DNA of 40,926 nt, taken from contig JACKIG010000032.1 of the NCBI GenBank assembly GCA_020638595.1, forward strand, positions 1-40,926. The letters run 5' to 3'. This document shows positions 8,912-16,257 of the stretch, one piece after another. Position 1 is the first letter of the stretch; each line of letters starts with the position of its first letter. The position numbers and the translations under genes were made by a program. This stretch comes from Rhodospirillaceae bacterium (GTDB lineage Bacteria > Pseudomonadota > Alphaproteobacteria > DSM-16000 > Inquilinaceae). Below the pieces are notes generated by a model. It saw only the letters and a program-made list of their open reading frames with translations. It did no database searches and was not told the DNA's origin.

Positions 8912-9423
8912 GACAGCGGGTCCTTGCGGCCAAGCGCCCGCATCAGGGCCCGGAGGAACTCCACCAGCGCCTGGGCGGCCATCAGCGTCAGGCCGACCGG
9001 CAGGAAGAATTTCGTCCACCAGATCGGCGGGTTCCATGCGGAATAGGATGTCTCGCCAAGCCGCCAGGCATTCATCGCCAGCGGCCAGCTCTGGTCCAGC
9101 ATGACCAGCGCGAAGACGATGATCAGGGGAATTGTCAGGCAGTCCAGCAGGGCGGCGGCGCGCCGGGGCAGGTGGACGCTCAGGATATCCACGTTCACGT
9201 GTCCGCCCATGTGCAGGACATAGGGGCCGGCCAGCATGAAATAGGGGCCGAGAAGCAGGGTCGGCAGCTCCACCGACCACACCACCGGCACGCCGAAGAA
9301 GTAGCGCGACGCGACGCCGAAACACATCGCCGGGACCATGACGAACACCAGCGCCGAGGCGCCCGTCATCACCGTCCGGTTGACGGCGGTAACGCTGCGG
9401 CAGTACCGGCGGACGATGTCCAT
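8908..9423 (-). CDS. dctQ: TRAP transporter small permease, DctQ family
   Basis: This 171-residue protein has four predicted membrane helices, as expected for DctQ. It pairs with the DctM subunit and supports transport in TRAP systems. Visible family features are the VASRYFFGVPVVWSVELP segment after the first helix and GGHVNVDIL in the middle. It starts 82 bases after the binding-protein gene, with a strong hairpin in that gap, and overlaps dctM by 4 bases. Confidence 0.9.
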   Translation of the reverse strand: MDIVRRYCRSVTAVNRTVMTGASALVFVMVPAMCFGVASRYFFGVPVVWSVELPTLLLGPYFMLAGPYVLHMGGHVNVDILSVHLPRRAAALLDCLTIPLIIVFALVMLDQSWPLAMNAWRLGETSYSAWNPPIWWTKFFLPVGLTLMAAQALVEFLRALMRALGRKDPLS

Positions 9424-9469
9424 CGGCAGTCTCCCGGGCAGTGGCCTTGCGGGGCGTGGGGGAAGGCAA

Positions 9470-9493
9470 GCCGGGGGCTGGCGTGCCCCCGGC
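9470..9493 (-). terminator. Intergenic hairpin between dctP and dctQ
   Basis: A perfect 9-bp stem, GCCGGGGGC (9470-9478) with GCCCCCGGC (9485-9493), encloses a 6-base loop. It begins 12 bases past the dctP stop. No U-run follows in the direction of transcription. It is more likely an mRNA-stabilising or partly terminating element that lets the binding protein be made in excess over the permease, as is common in binding-protein operons. That role is inferred. Confidence 0.45.
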
Positions 9494-9505
9494 CCGTCAG
9501 CGGGG

Positions 9506-10546
9506 TCAGATCAGGCCCAGCTGCTCCATGAAGGCCATCTGGCTGTCGAGGATGCGGTTCGCCAGTTCGTCTTCGCCCGCGGCTGCCCGCCAGGCTTCCA
9601 CAGCCCGCGGCCGTGCGGCCACGATCTCCGCCGGATCGAGCGTGATGATCTCCACCCCCGCCTCGCGGAACTTCTCCAGCGCGACGCCGTCCTGGACCAG
9701 CACGTGCTGGCGCAGGGCGGAGGAGATCTCCCGCGCGGTCACTGCCAATGCCGCCTTGTAGGTGTCCGGCAGGGCCTCATAGGCCGCGGCGTTGGCAACA
9801 TAGCTGGTCGCCGTCGTCGGCTGGTGGACGCCGGGCAGGATGATGAACTGGGCGACTTCCGCCAGCCCGGCCTCGTAGTTGGCGGTCAGGTCGCCGCGGT
9901 CGGCAAGCTCGATCACCCCGCGCTCCAGCGCCGAGTAGACCTCGCCCGTGGGCATCGGCTGCACCGCCACGCCGAACGCCGCCATGACGCTGGATGCCAG
10001 GCCGACGAAGCGGCCGAGATGGCCTTCCATGTCGGCCAGCGTGTGGATGGGGAAGGTGGAGTGGATCGGCTCCTGCCCGTAGACGGTCGGGGCGACGTAG
10101 AACAGCCCCGCCGAGGCATAGGCCTCGCGCGCCAGCTCCAGCCCGCCCAGCTCGTAGAACCAGGCTTCGTACTGGTCGCTTTCCGGGAACCCGAACGGAA
10201 TGGTGCTGGTGAACGAGAAGGCGGGGACCTTGCCGGCCTCGTAGCCGTCGAAGGTCTTCATCATCTCGAAGGCACCGCCGCTGACCGCATCGAAGGCCTG
10301 GTTGGCAGGCACCAGCTGGCCGCCGGAGAACAGGCGGATGTTGAACTGGCCGCCCGTCAGCTCGGCGACGCGGGCAACGAACCGCTCCTCGAAGGCGAGG
10401 GGTGTGGTATTGGCGTCCCACAGCGCCTGCATACGCCAGTTGACGGATTCCTGAGCCCGAAGCGATCCCGCCGCGAGCATCGTGCCCCCGGTCGCGGCCC
10501 CTGCGCCGAGATGCAGTGCCGTGCGCCGGCTAATCTTCGCCTGCAT
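9506..10546 (-). CDS. dctP: TRAP transporter substrate-binding protein, DctP family
   Basis: This 346-residue periplasmic protein captures a carboxylate for the DctQM permease. The N-terminus has a Tat-like signal (SRRTALHL, then an Ala/Gly-rich core ending near LRAQ). The mature start ESVNWRMQALWD resembles TRAP binding proteins of the 2-oxo-acid (TakP)-like branch. The middle has FPESDQYEAWFYELGG and a GQEPIHS segment. The start at 10546 follows AAGGAGG and overlaps the end of the regulator gene by 17 bases. Mevalonate or a related branched hydroxy acid is the likely ligand, judged by context only. Confidence 0.9.
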   Translation of the reverse strand: MQAKISRRTALHLGAGAATGGTMLAAGSLRAQESVNWRMQALWDANTTPLAFEERFVARVAELTGGQFNIRLFSGGQLVPANQAFDAVSGGAFEMMKTFDGYEAGKVPAFSFTSTIPFGFPESDQYEAWFYELGGLELAREAYASAGLFYVAPTVYGQEPIHSTFPIHTLADMEGHLGRFVGLASSVMAAFGVAVQPMPTGEVYSALERGVIELADRGDLTANYEAGLAEVAQFIILPGVHQPTTATSYVANAAAYEALPDTYKAALAVTAREISSALRQHVLVQDGVALEKFREAGVEIITLDPAEIVAARPRAVEAWRAAAGEDELANRILDSQMAFMEQLGLI

Positions 10547-11153
10547 TGCGTGCCTCCTTGGTTTGTGGCGTTTGATTGTTGACCTGCCTGCCTTCGGCAG
10601 GCGGGATGATGACGACCAACGCCTGTGCCGTCGTATCGTTATAGGATTCGCCACGATGTTCGACGGACGCGTCGAAGTAGACGCAGTCGCCGGCATTGAG
10701 GATGTATTCGCATCCGCCGTACAGGAAATGCACCTGTCCTTGCAGGACGTAGAACAGTTCTTCGCCGGCATGGCGGTACATGTGCCGTGGTGACTTCACC
10801 GCCGGCAGCGTGGTGATGAAGCACTCCACGCGGCGATCGGCTTTGCGATAGGCGATGGCCTCGTAGACGTAGCCAAGCTCCGCACCGTCGCGATTGAGCG
10901 GCAGGCGCTCGTCGCGGCGCACGACGGAGATGCGGGCATCGCCCTGACCGTCGCCTTCCAGGAACGTGGCAATGGGAACGCCGTAGGTGCTGCTGAGGCG
11001 CGCCAGGACGGCAATCGACGGGACCGATTGTCCGTTTTCGATGCGCGAGAGATAGCCCTTCGAGACACCGACCCGCTGGGCGATTGACAGGATCGTCGCG
11101 CCCGCGGCCAAGCGATGCCGCCGCAGGCGGTCGCCGAGCATTTCCATTCCCAT
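10530..11153 (-). CDS. XRE-family regulator with C-terminal cupin sensor domain
   Basis: An N-terminal helix-turn-helix (LGDRLRRHRLAAGATILSIA, then VSKGYLSRIENGQSVPSI) is joined to a C-terminal cupin (PRHMYRHAGEELFYVLQGQVHFLYGG and AGDCVYFDASVEHRGES). This is the layout of small-molecule-responsive regulators such as PuuR-like proteins. The cupin probably senses a metabolite of the cluster. The frame is open up to 11207. A perfect inverted repeat (11175-11195) and a TTGACT -35-like element (11199-11204) lie inside that extension, so I chose the ATG at 11153; ATGs at 11147 and 11141 are also possible. The 3' end overlaps dctP by 17 bases, so regulator and transporter are co-transcribed. Autoregulation is likely. 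Whether it represses or activates is not known. Confidence 0.85.
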   Translation of the reverse strand: MGMEMLGDRLRRHRLAAGATILSIAQRVGVSKGYLSRIENGQSVPSIAVLARLSSTYGVPIATFLEGDGQGDARISVVRRDERLPLNRDGAELGYVYEAIAYRKADRRVECFITTLPAVKSPRHMYRHAGEELFYVLQGQVHFLYGGCEYILNAGDCVYFDASVEHRGESYNDTTAQALVVIIPPAEGRQVNNQTPQTKEARNAGED

Positions 11154-11174
11154 GACCGTGTTCTTGTTTACCGA

Positions 11175-11195
11175 AAGTTTCCTATGGGGAAACTT
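11175..11195 (-). promoter_or_regulatory. Probable operator of the XRE-cupin regulator
   Basis: AAGTTTCC (11175-11182) and GGAAACTT (11188-11195) form a perfect 8-bp inverted repeat around 5 bases. It lies within a candidate minus-strand promoter: -35 TTGACT at 11199-11204, a 17-base spacer, and a weak -10 GAAACT at 11176-11181. Shorter outer arms, TTGTT (11164-11168) and AACAA (11203-11207), flank it almost symmetrically. The position suits repression of the regulator-dctPQM-mvaA unit. Confidence 0.65.
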
Positions 11196-11283
11196 ATGAG
11201 TCAACAAACTTTATCCGCATGCCGCCCTGCCGGGGGAGCGGGCGCGTCGGCAGGTCCGCACAAACGGGGCACAAGGGGTTCTT

Positions 11284-11311
11284 GGGGCGGGCGACCAGCG
11301 TCGCCCGCCCC
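11284..11311 (-). terminator. Strong GC hairpin after HMG-CoA lyase
   Basis: GGGGCGGGCGAC (11284-11295) and GTCGCCCGCCCC (11300-11311) form a perfect 12-bp stem with a CAGC loop. It starts 44 bases past the lyase stop and lies before the regulator promoter. This suggests it ends lyase transcription and separates the two units. No U-run follows, so termination is likely but not certain. The rest of the gap 11208-11355 shows nothing else. Confidence 0.5.
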
Positions 11312-11355
11312 CAGTCCGAACGGAAAGGGGAAGATGGAAAGCCCGGCGGGTGCGG

Positions 11356-12264
11356 CTATGCCGCCCTGGCGATCAGCGCTTGCGCGACCTTGGAGGCCGG
11401 GGTGCGGCCCAGAGCCTGGGAGATGAAGCGGCTGGCCGCCAGCAGCTCATGAATGTCGATACCGGTCCCGATGCCCAGGCCGTCGAGCATGTAGACCACG
11501 TCCTCGGTGGCCACATTTCCGCTCGCCCCCTTGGCATAGGGGCAGCCGCCGAGGCCGGCTATGGCGCTGTCGACAACGGCGACACCCTCTTCCAGGCAGG
11601 CATAGATGTTGGCCAGGGCCTGGCCGTAGGTATCGTGGAAATGGACCGCCAGGCGGTCGACCGGAACTGCCGCGGCCACTGCACGCAGCATTTCCCGGGC
11701 CTTGCCCGGCGTGCCGACCCCGATGGTGTCGCCCAGCGAGATCTCGAAGCAGCCCATGGCGGCCAGTCGGGCGGCAACGTCTGCGACGGCGCCCGGCGCG
11801 ATGGCGCCCTCATAGGGACAGCCCAGCACGCAGGAAACGTAGCCGCGAACCCGGATGCCGGCGGACCGCGCCGCCTCGCACACCGGGGCGAACCGCTCCA
11901 GGCTCTCGGCGATGGAGCAGTTGATGTTCTTCTGGCTGAAGGTTTCGGACGCGGCGCCGAAGATCGCCACTTCCTCAGCGCCGGCGGCCTTTGCCGCCTC
12001 GAACCCCTTGAGGTTCGGCGTCAGGACGGGGTAGCGCACACCGGCCCGCCGGGTGATGCGGGCCATCAGCTCGGCGCTGTCCGCCATCTGCGGCACCCAT
12101 TTCGGCGAGACGAACGATCCCACCTCAATGACCCTCACACCGGCATCGGCAAGCCGGTCGATCAGGCCGGCCTTGATTTCGATGGGGACGACCTGCTTCT
12201 CGTTCTGCAGGCCGTCGCGCGGCCCGACCTCGACGATGGTCACGCTATCGGGCAACCCGGTCAT
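11356..12264 (-). CDS. mvaB: Hydroxymethylglutaryl-CoA lyase
   Basis: This enzyme cleaves HMG-CoA to acetyl-CoA and acetoacetate. The protein is 302 aa, normal for bacterial HMG-CoA lyase. The N-terminal EVGPRDGLQNE carries the metal-binding Asp and catalytic Arg. HFHDTYGQALAN holds the metal-ligand histidines. The signature GLGGCPYAKGASGNVATED holds the catalytic cysteine. The ATG at 12264 was chosen because GAGGGAGG lies just upstream; an upstream in-frame start at 12291 lacks such a site. It lies in the same direction as the regulator-TRAP-mvaA unit but is separated from it by a hairpin and an operator. It may therefore be expressed on its own and could also serve leucine degradation. Confidence 0.93.
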   Translation of the reverse strand: MTGLPDSVTIVEVGPRDGLQNEKQVVPIEIKAGLIDRLADAGVRVIEVGSFVSPKWVPQMADSAELMARITRRAGVRYPVLTPNLKGFEAAKAAGAEEVAIFGAASETFSQKNINCSIAESLERFAPVCEAARSAGIRVRGYVSCVLGCPYEGAIAPGAVADVAARLAAMGCFEISLGDTIGVGTPGKAREMLRAVAAAVPVDRLAVHFHDTYGQALANIYACLEEGVAVVDSAIAGLGGCPYAKGASGNVATEDVVYMLDGLGIGTGIDIHELLAASRFISQALGRTPASKVAQALIARAA

Positions 12265-12285
12265 GGAACGCCTCCCTCTAGTGCG

Positions 12286-12332
12286 CCGCATCCTTCCAGG
12301 ACACCAAGGCCAGGTGCGGACCCGGGATGCGG
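12286..12332 (-). other. Inverted repeat between tRNA-Ser and the HMG-CoA lyase gene
   Basis: CCGCATCC (12286-12293) and GGATGCGG (12325-12332) are perfect inverted repeats around 31 bases. Those 31 bases contain a smaller CACC/GGTG pair. The structure begins just past the tRNA 3' end and stops 21 bases before the lyase start. It may end or process the tRNA transcript, or it may act as a leader structure for the lyase gene. Confidence 0.35.
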
Positions 12333-12333
12333 G

Positions 12334-12421
12334 TGGCGGATGGGGTGGGATTCGAACCCACGAGAGGTTGCCCTCTGCCGGTTTTCAAGACCGGTGCCTT
12401 CAACCGCTCGGCCACCCATCC
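12334..12421 (-). tRNA. tRNA-Ser (anticodon UGA)
   Basis: Read on the minus strand, GGATGGG at the 5' end pairs with CCCATCC at the 3' end. These are followed by a G discriminator and an encoded CCA (12334-12336). The anticodon loop CTTGAAA has anticodon TGA at 12385-12387. The T arm contains GGTTCGAATCC. A long variable arm (GAGGGCAACCTC) is the class II feature expected for tRNA-Ser. The length is 88 bases including CCA. Confidence 0.97.
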
Positions 12422-12494
12422 GGCTGCTGTTTTGCGGACAAGTAGCACGTTGGCCGGCGGATGCGGAAGGGCGGCGTCGTCCGGCGACCGGCGG

Positions 12495-12974
12495 TCAGTA
12501 CAGACCGGCGTCCAGCGCCGCGGCCATGGTCATGCCCAATGCCTCGCACTGCTCGGCAAAGCCGTCCTGAAAGGCCCCGCGACAGATCAGCACGTCCTGG
12601 ACAAGTCGCCAGCGCAGCCCGGTCGCGATCGATTCGACTGCCCGGCGTGTCCCGGTGCCGTCGTGGCCGGCACGAATGAACAGGGCGTAGGGCAGGCCCT
12701 GGGTCTTCTCAAGGCAGGTGTAGTAGATGCGGTCGAAGAAGTCCTTCAGCGCCCCGCTCATGTATCCCAGGTTTTCGGTCGTCCCCAGGATGATGGCCCG
12801 GGCCGCCAGGACATCGGCAGGCCCGGCTTCCAGCGGTGCGACCGACCGCACGTCGACCCCGCCGATATCCGGATGGCTTGCCCCGCGGATGACGGCATCG
12901 GCCAGCGCACGCGTATTGGGGGAGGGGGCGTGCGCCACGATCAACAGACGTTTGGGGGTCGGCTCCACTGCCAT
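12495..12974 (-). CDS. Flavodoxin-fold NAD(P)H-dependent reductase-like protein
   Basis: This 159-residue protein starts with a flavodoxin-like phosphate-binding loop (LLIVAHAPSPNTRALADAV). It has the second flavin-site segment GTTENLGYMSGALKDFFDRIYY, typical of FMN reductases and WrbA-like proteins. The substrate is unknown. The ATG at 12974 fits the fold start; the frame is open further upstream, but that part is not protein-like. The ribosome binding site is weak. It lies downstream of a divergent start shared with mtgA, and tRNA-Ser follows it in the same direction. Confidence 0.8.
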   Translation of the reverse strand: MAVEPTPKRLLIVAHAPSPNTRALADAVIRGASHPDIGGVDVRSVAPLEAGPADVLAARAIILGTTENLGYMSGALKDFFDRIYYTCLEKTQGLPYALFIRAGHDGTGTRRAVESIATGLRWRLVQDVLICRGAFQDGFAEQCEALGMTMAAALDAGLY

Positions 12975-13099
12975 GGCGGTGAGACTAGCCGGGAGAGCCG
13001 CGGCGAAGCCAGCCTCGTGCGGGGTTGCCACGCGGCCCGGCGATCCTGTAGCCCTGCGATCCCGTACCCGCGCACGGCACACGCTTAGAGAGCAGGACC

Positions 13100-13858
13100 A
13101 TGGCCGCACGGCGGCCCCGCCGAGCATCGTCGACCCGCGCCCGTGCCCGGCCGCGACAGGGTCGCCAGCGGCGACCGCAGCGCCGCCGGCGGTGGCGGCG
13201 CTGGCTGCTGATCGCAGTGCTGCTGCCGGTTCTCGGCCCGCTGCTGCTGGCCGGTCTCTATCGGTTCGTGCCGCCGCCGGCCACCCCGCTGATGCTGGTG
13301 CGGGCCATCCAGGGTCACGGGATCGAACAGGAATGGGTGCGGCTGGACGCCGTATCGCCCCACGTCATTGCGGCGGTGATCGCTTCGGAAGACAACCTGT
13401 TCTGTTCCCACGAAGGCTTCGACTGGACGGCCATGCGGCAGGCTTTCGATGCCTATGAACGGGGCGGACGGCTGCGCGGCGCCAGCACCATCAGCATGCA
13501 GACGGCCAAGAACCTGTTCCTGTGGCCCGACCGAAGCTGGTTGCGCAAGGCGCTGGAAGCCTATTTCACGCTGTATCTGGAGACGCTTTGGCCGAAGGCG
13601 CGCATCCTGGAGGTCTACCTGAACATCGCCGAATGGGGCGACGGGATCTATGGCATCGGCGCGGCGGCGCGGCACCATTTCGGCCGGCCGGCCAGCCTGT
13701 TGAGCCGCCACGAGGCGGCACTGCTGGCAGTAGTCCTGCCCAATCCGCTGGAATGGTCGCCCGCGGCACCGACCGATTATATCCGCCGTCGCGCCTCCAT
13801 CATCGAAAGCCGCATGGCGCAGATCGAATCCCTCCTCGACTGCGTACGCGACCGGTGA
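13100..13858 (+). CDS. mtgA: Monofunctional peptidoglycan glycosyltransferase
   Basis: This GT51-family enzyme polymerises lipid II into glycan strands at the inner membrane (252 aa). A very basic N-terminus (about residues 1-33) precedes one membrane helix (35-55). The catalytic region has SEDNLFCSHEGFDW, whose first Glu is the general base. GASTISMQTAKNLFLW and the second-Glu region EVYLNIAEWGDGIYGI follow. No transpeptidase domain follows, so it is the stand-alone MtgA type. The long arginine-rich head is longer than in many homologues. Confidence 0.93.
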   Translation: MAARRPRRASSTRARARPRQGRQRRPQRRRRWRRWLLIAVLLPVLGPLLLAGLYRFVPPPATPLMLVRAIQGHGIEQEWVRLDAVSPHVIAAVIASEDNLFCSHEGFDWTAMRQAFDAYERGGRLRGASTISMQTAKNLFLWPDRSWLRKALEAYFTLYLETLWPKARILEVYLNIAEWGDGIYGIGAAARHHFGRPASLLSRHEAALLAVVLPNPLEWSPAAPTDYIRRRASIIESRMAQIESLLDCVRDR

Positions 13859-13921
13859 GCCGCGCCGGCGACGCAGGCGCACCGCCCCACGCCCCGCGAT
13901 CGGGTCGGGTATGTGGGTTGC

Positions 13922-13951
13922 TTGACAACGCCGCCCCCGCGCTGCCAGCGT
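13922..13951 (+). promoter_or_regulatory. Possible rlpA promoter
   Basis: CTTGACA at 13921-13927 gives a perfect -35 TTGACA, which fits alphaproteobacterial promoters. The -10 region 17-18 bases downstream (13945-13951, CCAGCGT) is poor. It lies in the 213-base gap before rlpA, about 120 bases from the start codon. Confidence 0.4.
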
Positions 13952-14071
13952 ACGGGGGCGCGCGGCAGGGTACGGGGGCCCTGTGCGGCGGCAGGTGTCG
14001 GACATGACAGGACCGGCGGCCAGGGCAGCGGGTGCAAGGGGGCCTTGACCGCTCAGCAGAGGAGAGTGCCG

Positions 14072-14983
14072 ATGCTGGGAACGCGACGGGGGCCCCTGGC
14101 GCTGTTGCATGCGCTATCGCTCGGGCTGGCCCTGGCCGGCTGCGCGGAGTCGGATTTGGCGGGCCACCTTGCGGCCTCGCTGGACGGCGACAGCTCACCC
14201 GGGCAATACAAAGTGGGCGATCCCTATCAGATCAACGGCATCTGGTACACGCCGCAGGAAGATTTCTATTATGACGAGACCGGGATCGCGTCGTGGTACG
14301 GCCCGGGATTCCACGGCAACCTGACCGCCAATGGCGAGCGGTTCGACGAAGATGCCCTGACCGCCGCACATCCCACCTTGCAAATGCCGACCCTGGTGCG
14401 CGTGACCAACCTGGACAATGGCCGGTCGCTGGTGCTGCGCATCAATGACCGTGGTCCGTTCGCGCACAGCCGAATCATCGATGTGTCGAAGCGCGCGGCC
14501 GAACTGCTGGGATTTCGCCAGGCGGGCACGGCCCAGGTCCGCGTGCAGGTGTTGAGCGAGGAGAGCCGCCAGCTGGCCGAAGCCTCCGGTCGGCATTTCG
14601 CGGAAGGATCGCCGCTTCCCGGATCGCAGAGCCGACAGGTGGCTGCCGTCCCACCCCAGCGGGTTCTGGGCGACCGGCCGGCAGCCTTCGTTCCGGCGTC
14701 CGTCCAGCAGCCGGCACCCGCAGTCCGGCAGCCGGCGCCTGCGGCACCCCCGTCGTCGGCCCTGTTCGTCCAGGCGGGCGCATTCACCAGCTATGCCAAC
14801 GCCCAGCAGTTCGCATCCAGCCTCAGCCGGCTGGGCCAGGCCCAGGTCTCCCAGGCGCCGGTGGGGGGCGTGACGTTCTATCGCGTCAGGCTGGGGCCGT
14901 ATGCCGACCCCAGTGAGGCAAGCCGCGCGCTGTCGGAAGTTCTGGCTGCAGGGCACGACGACGCACGCCTGGTTTCCAACTGA
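14072..14983 (+). CDS. rlpA: RlpA-like septal lipoprotein with SPOR domain
   Basis: This is an outer-membrane or septal lipoprotein whose family includes lytic transglycosylases acting on denuded glycan (303 aa). The signal ends in a lipobox (LALAGC, Cys near residue 24). The double-psi beta-barrel domain (about residues 65-165) has the hallmark GIASWYGPGFHGNLTANGERFD and RINDRGPFAHSRIIDVS. A Pro/Ala/Gln-rich linker follows. A C-terminal SPOR domain (about residues 225-303) would bind denuded peptidoglycan at the division site. The ATG at 14072 follows GGAGAG. The next gene, a DacF-like carboxypeptidase, also works on the cell wall. Confidence 0.93.
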   Translation: MLGTRRGPLALLHALSLGLALAGCAESDLAGHLAASLDGDSSPGQYKVGDPYQINGIWYTPQEDFYYDETGIASWYGPGFHGNLTANGERFDEDALTAAHPTLQMPTLVRVTNLDNGRSLVLRINDRGPFAHSRIIDVSKRAAELLGFRQAGTAQVRVQVLSEESRQLAEASGRHFAEGSPLPGSQSRQVAAVPPQRVLGDRPAAFVPASVQQPAPAVRQPAPAAPPSSALFVQAGAFTSYANAQQFASSLSRLGQAQVSQAPVGGVTFYRVRLGPYADPSEASRALSEVLAAGHDDARLVSN

Positions 14984-15043
14984 CGGCGCGGCGCAGGCTG
15001 CGGCAGGATTGCCGCAACAAGAGACAGACATGCGAGGAAGCCG

Positions 15044-16237
15044 ATGACCCGACTCCCCAGGTCCCCATGGCATTGGACCCCTGGCAGGATGATGCGCGGG
15101 GCATTGCTGGCGCTTGTCCTGATGGCAATGGGCGTGTCGCCGGCCGGGGCGATCGAAACGCGTGCGCGGGAAGCCATCCTGATCGACATGACGACGGGGA
15201 CCGTTCTGTTCGAACACAATGCCGACGTGCGGATGCCGACCGCGTCGATGAGCAAGATCATGACCATGTATATGGTCTTCGAGGCGCTGGAGACCGGCCA
15301 GCTCACGCTGGATGACGAACTGACGGTGAGCGAATACGCCTGGCGGACCGGCGGCTCGAAGATGTTCGTGGAGGTCAACGATACGGTCCGCGTCGAGGAC
15401 CTGATCCGCGGCGTCATCGTGCAGTCCGGCAATGACGCCTCCATCGTCCTGGCGGAAGGGCTGGGCGGCACGGAGGAAGCGTTCGCACGCCTGATGACCG
15501 AGCGCGCGCACGAACTGGGCATGGTCAACAGCCACTTCGCCAACGCCACCGGATGGCCGGACCCCGAGCACTATTCGACGGCACGGGACCTTTCGATTCT
15601 GGCGCAAGCGATCATCAACGATTTCCCGCAGTACTATCACTATTATTCGGAAACGGAATTCACCTACGGCATCGATATCGGCACGGGCCAGCCGATCACC
15701 CAGCAGAACCGCAATCCGCTGCTGTATCGCGAGATCGGTGCCGACGGGCTGAAGACCGGACATACCGCGGAGGCCGGGTACGGCCTGACGGGATCGGCCG
15801 TCCAGGACGGCCGCCGGCTGGTGCTGGTCGTCAACGGGCTTGGCAGCACGACCGAGCGCGGCGAGGAGGCAGTGCGGCTGCTGGAATGGGGCTTCCGCGA
15901 GTTCGAAGCCCTGCCGATGTTCGATGCGGGCGAGGTGATCGAAACGGCCGAGGTATGGATGGGCTCCCCGTCCACGGTGCCGCTGGTTGCGGGCCAGGAC
16001 CTCGCCATCACCGTGCGCCGGGGGCAGGTGGACGACATGGTGGTGACGGCACGCGTGGTGGAACCGGTGCCGGCCCCCATTGCCGCGGGCGATCGCATCG
16101 CGACCCTGGTCGTGTCCGTGCCGGACATGCCGATCCAGGAAATCCCGCTGGTGGCCGGCGCGGATATCGAACGCCAGGGGTTCCTGGGACGGGTCGCCAC
16201 CGGTGCCAGCCACCTTGTCTTCGGCTGGCTGCAGTAG
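15044..16237 (+). CDS. dacF: D-alanyl-D-alanine carboxypeptidase, DacF/PBP5 family
   Basis: This low-molecular-mass penicillin-binding protein trims the terminal D-Ala from peptidoglycan stem peptides (397 aa). It has a signal peptide (MMRGALLALVLMAMG to PAGA). The three penicillin-binding motifs are SMSK (S-x-x-K, within PTASMSKIMTMY), SGN (within VQSGNDAS) and KTG (within GLKTGHTAEAGYG). A C-terminal PBP5-like beta domain follows from about residue 285, with a probable amphipathic end (SHLVFGWLQ). It stands directly before tmk, an order common in alphaproteobacteria. Confidence 0.93.
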   Translation: MTRLPRSPWHWTPGRMMRGALLALVLMAMGVSPAGAIETRAREAILIDMTTGTVLFEHNADVRMPTASMSKIMTMYMVFEALETGQLTLDDELTVSEYAWRTGGSKMFVEVNDTVRVEDLIRGVIVQSGNDASIVLAEGLGGTEEAFARLMTERAHELGMVNSHFANATGWPDPEHYSTARDLSILAQAIINDFPQYYHYYSETEFTYGIDIGTGQPITQQNRNPLLYREIGADGLKTGHTAEAGYGLTGSAVQDGRRLVLVVNGLGSTTERGEEAVRLLEWGFREFEALPMFDAGEVIETAEVWMGSPSTVPLVAGQDLAITVRRGQVDDMVVTARVVEPVPAPIAAGDRIATLVVSVPDMPIQEIPLVAGADIERQGFLGRVATGASHLVFGWLQ

Positions 16238-16257
16238 GACCCGGCCGGGCAGTGCTG

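Noticed and set aside
11154..11207. An N-terminal extension of the XRE-cupin regulator
   Set aside because: The extension contains the inverted repeat, and the promoter -35 overlaps its first codon, so it is more likely untranslated.
6204..12421. A genomic island inserted at tRNA-Ser carrying the mevalonate genes
   Set aside because: The tRNA is next to the cluster, but I found no integrase, no repeat of the tRNA 3' end at the other border, and no change in base composition.
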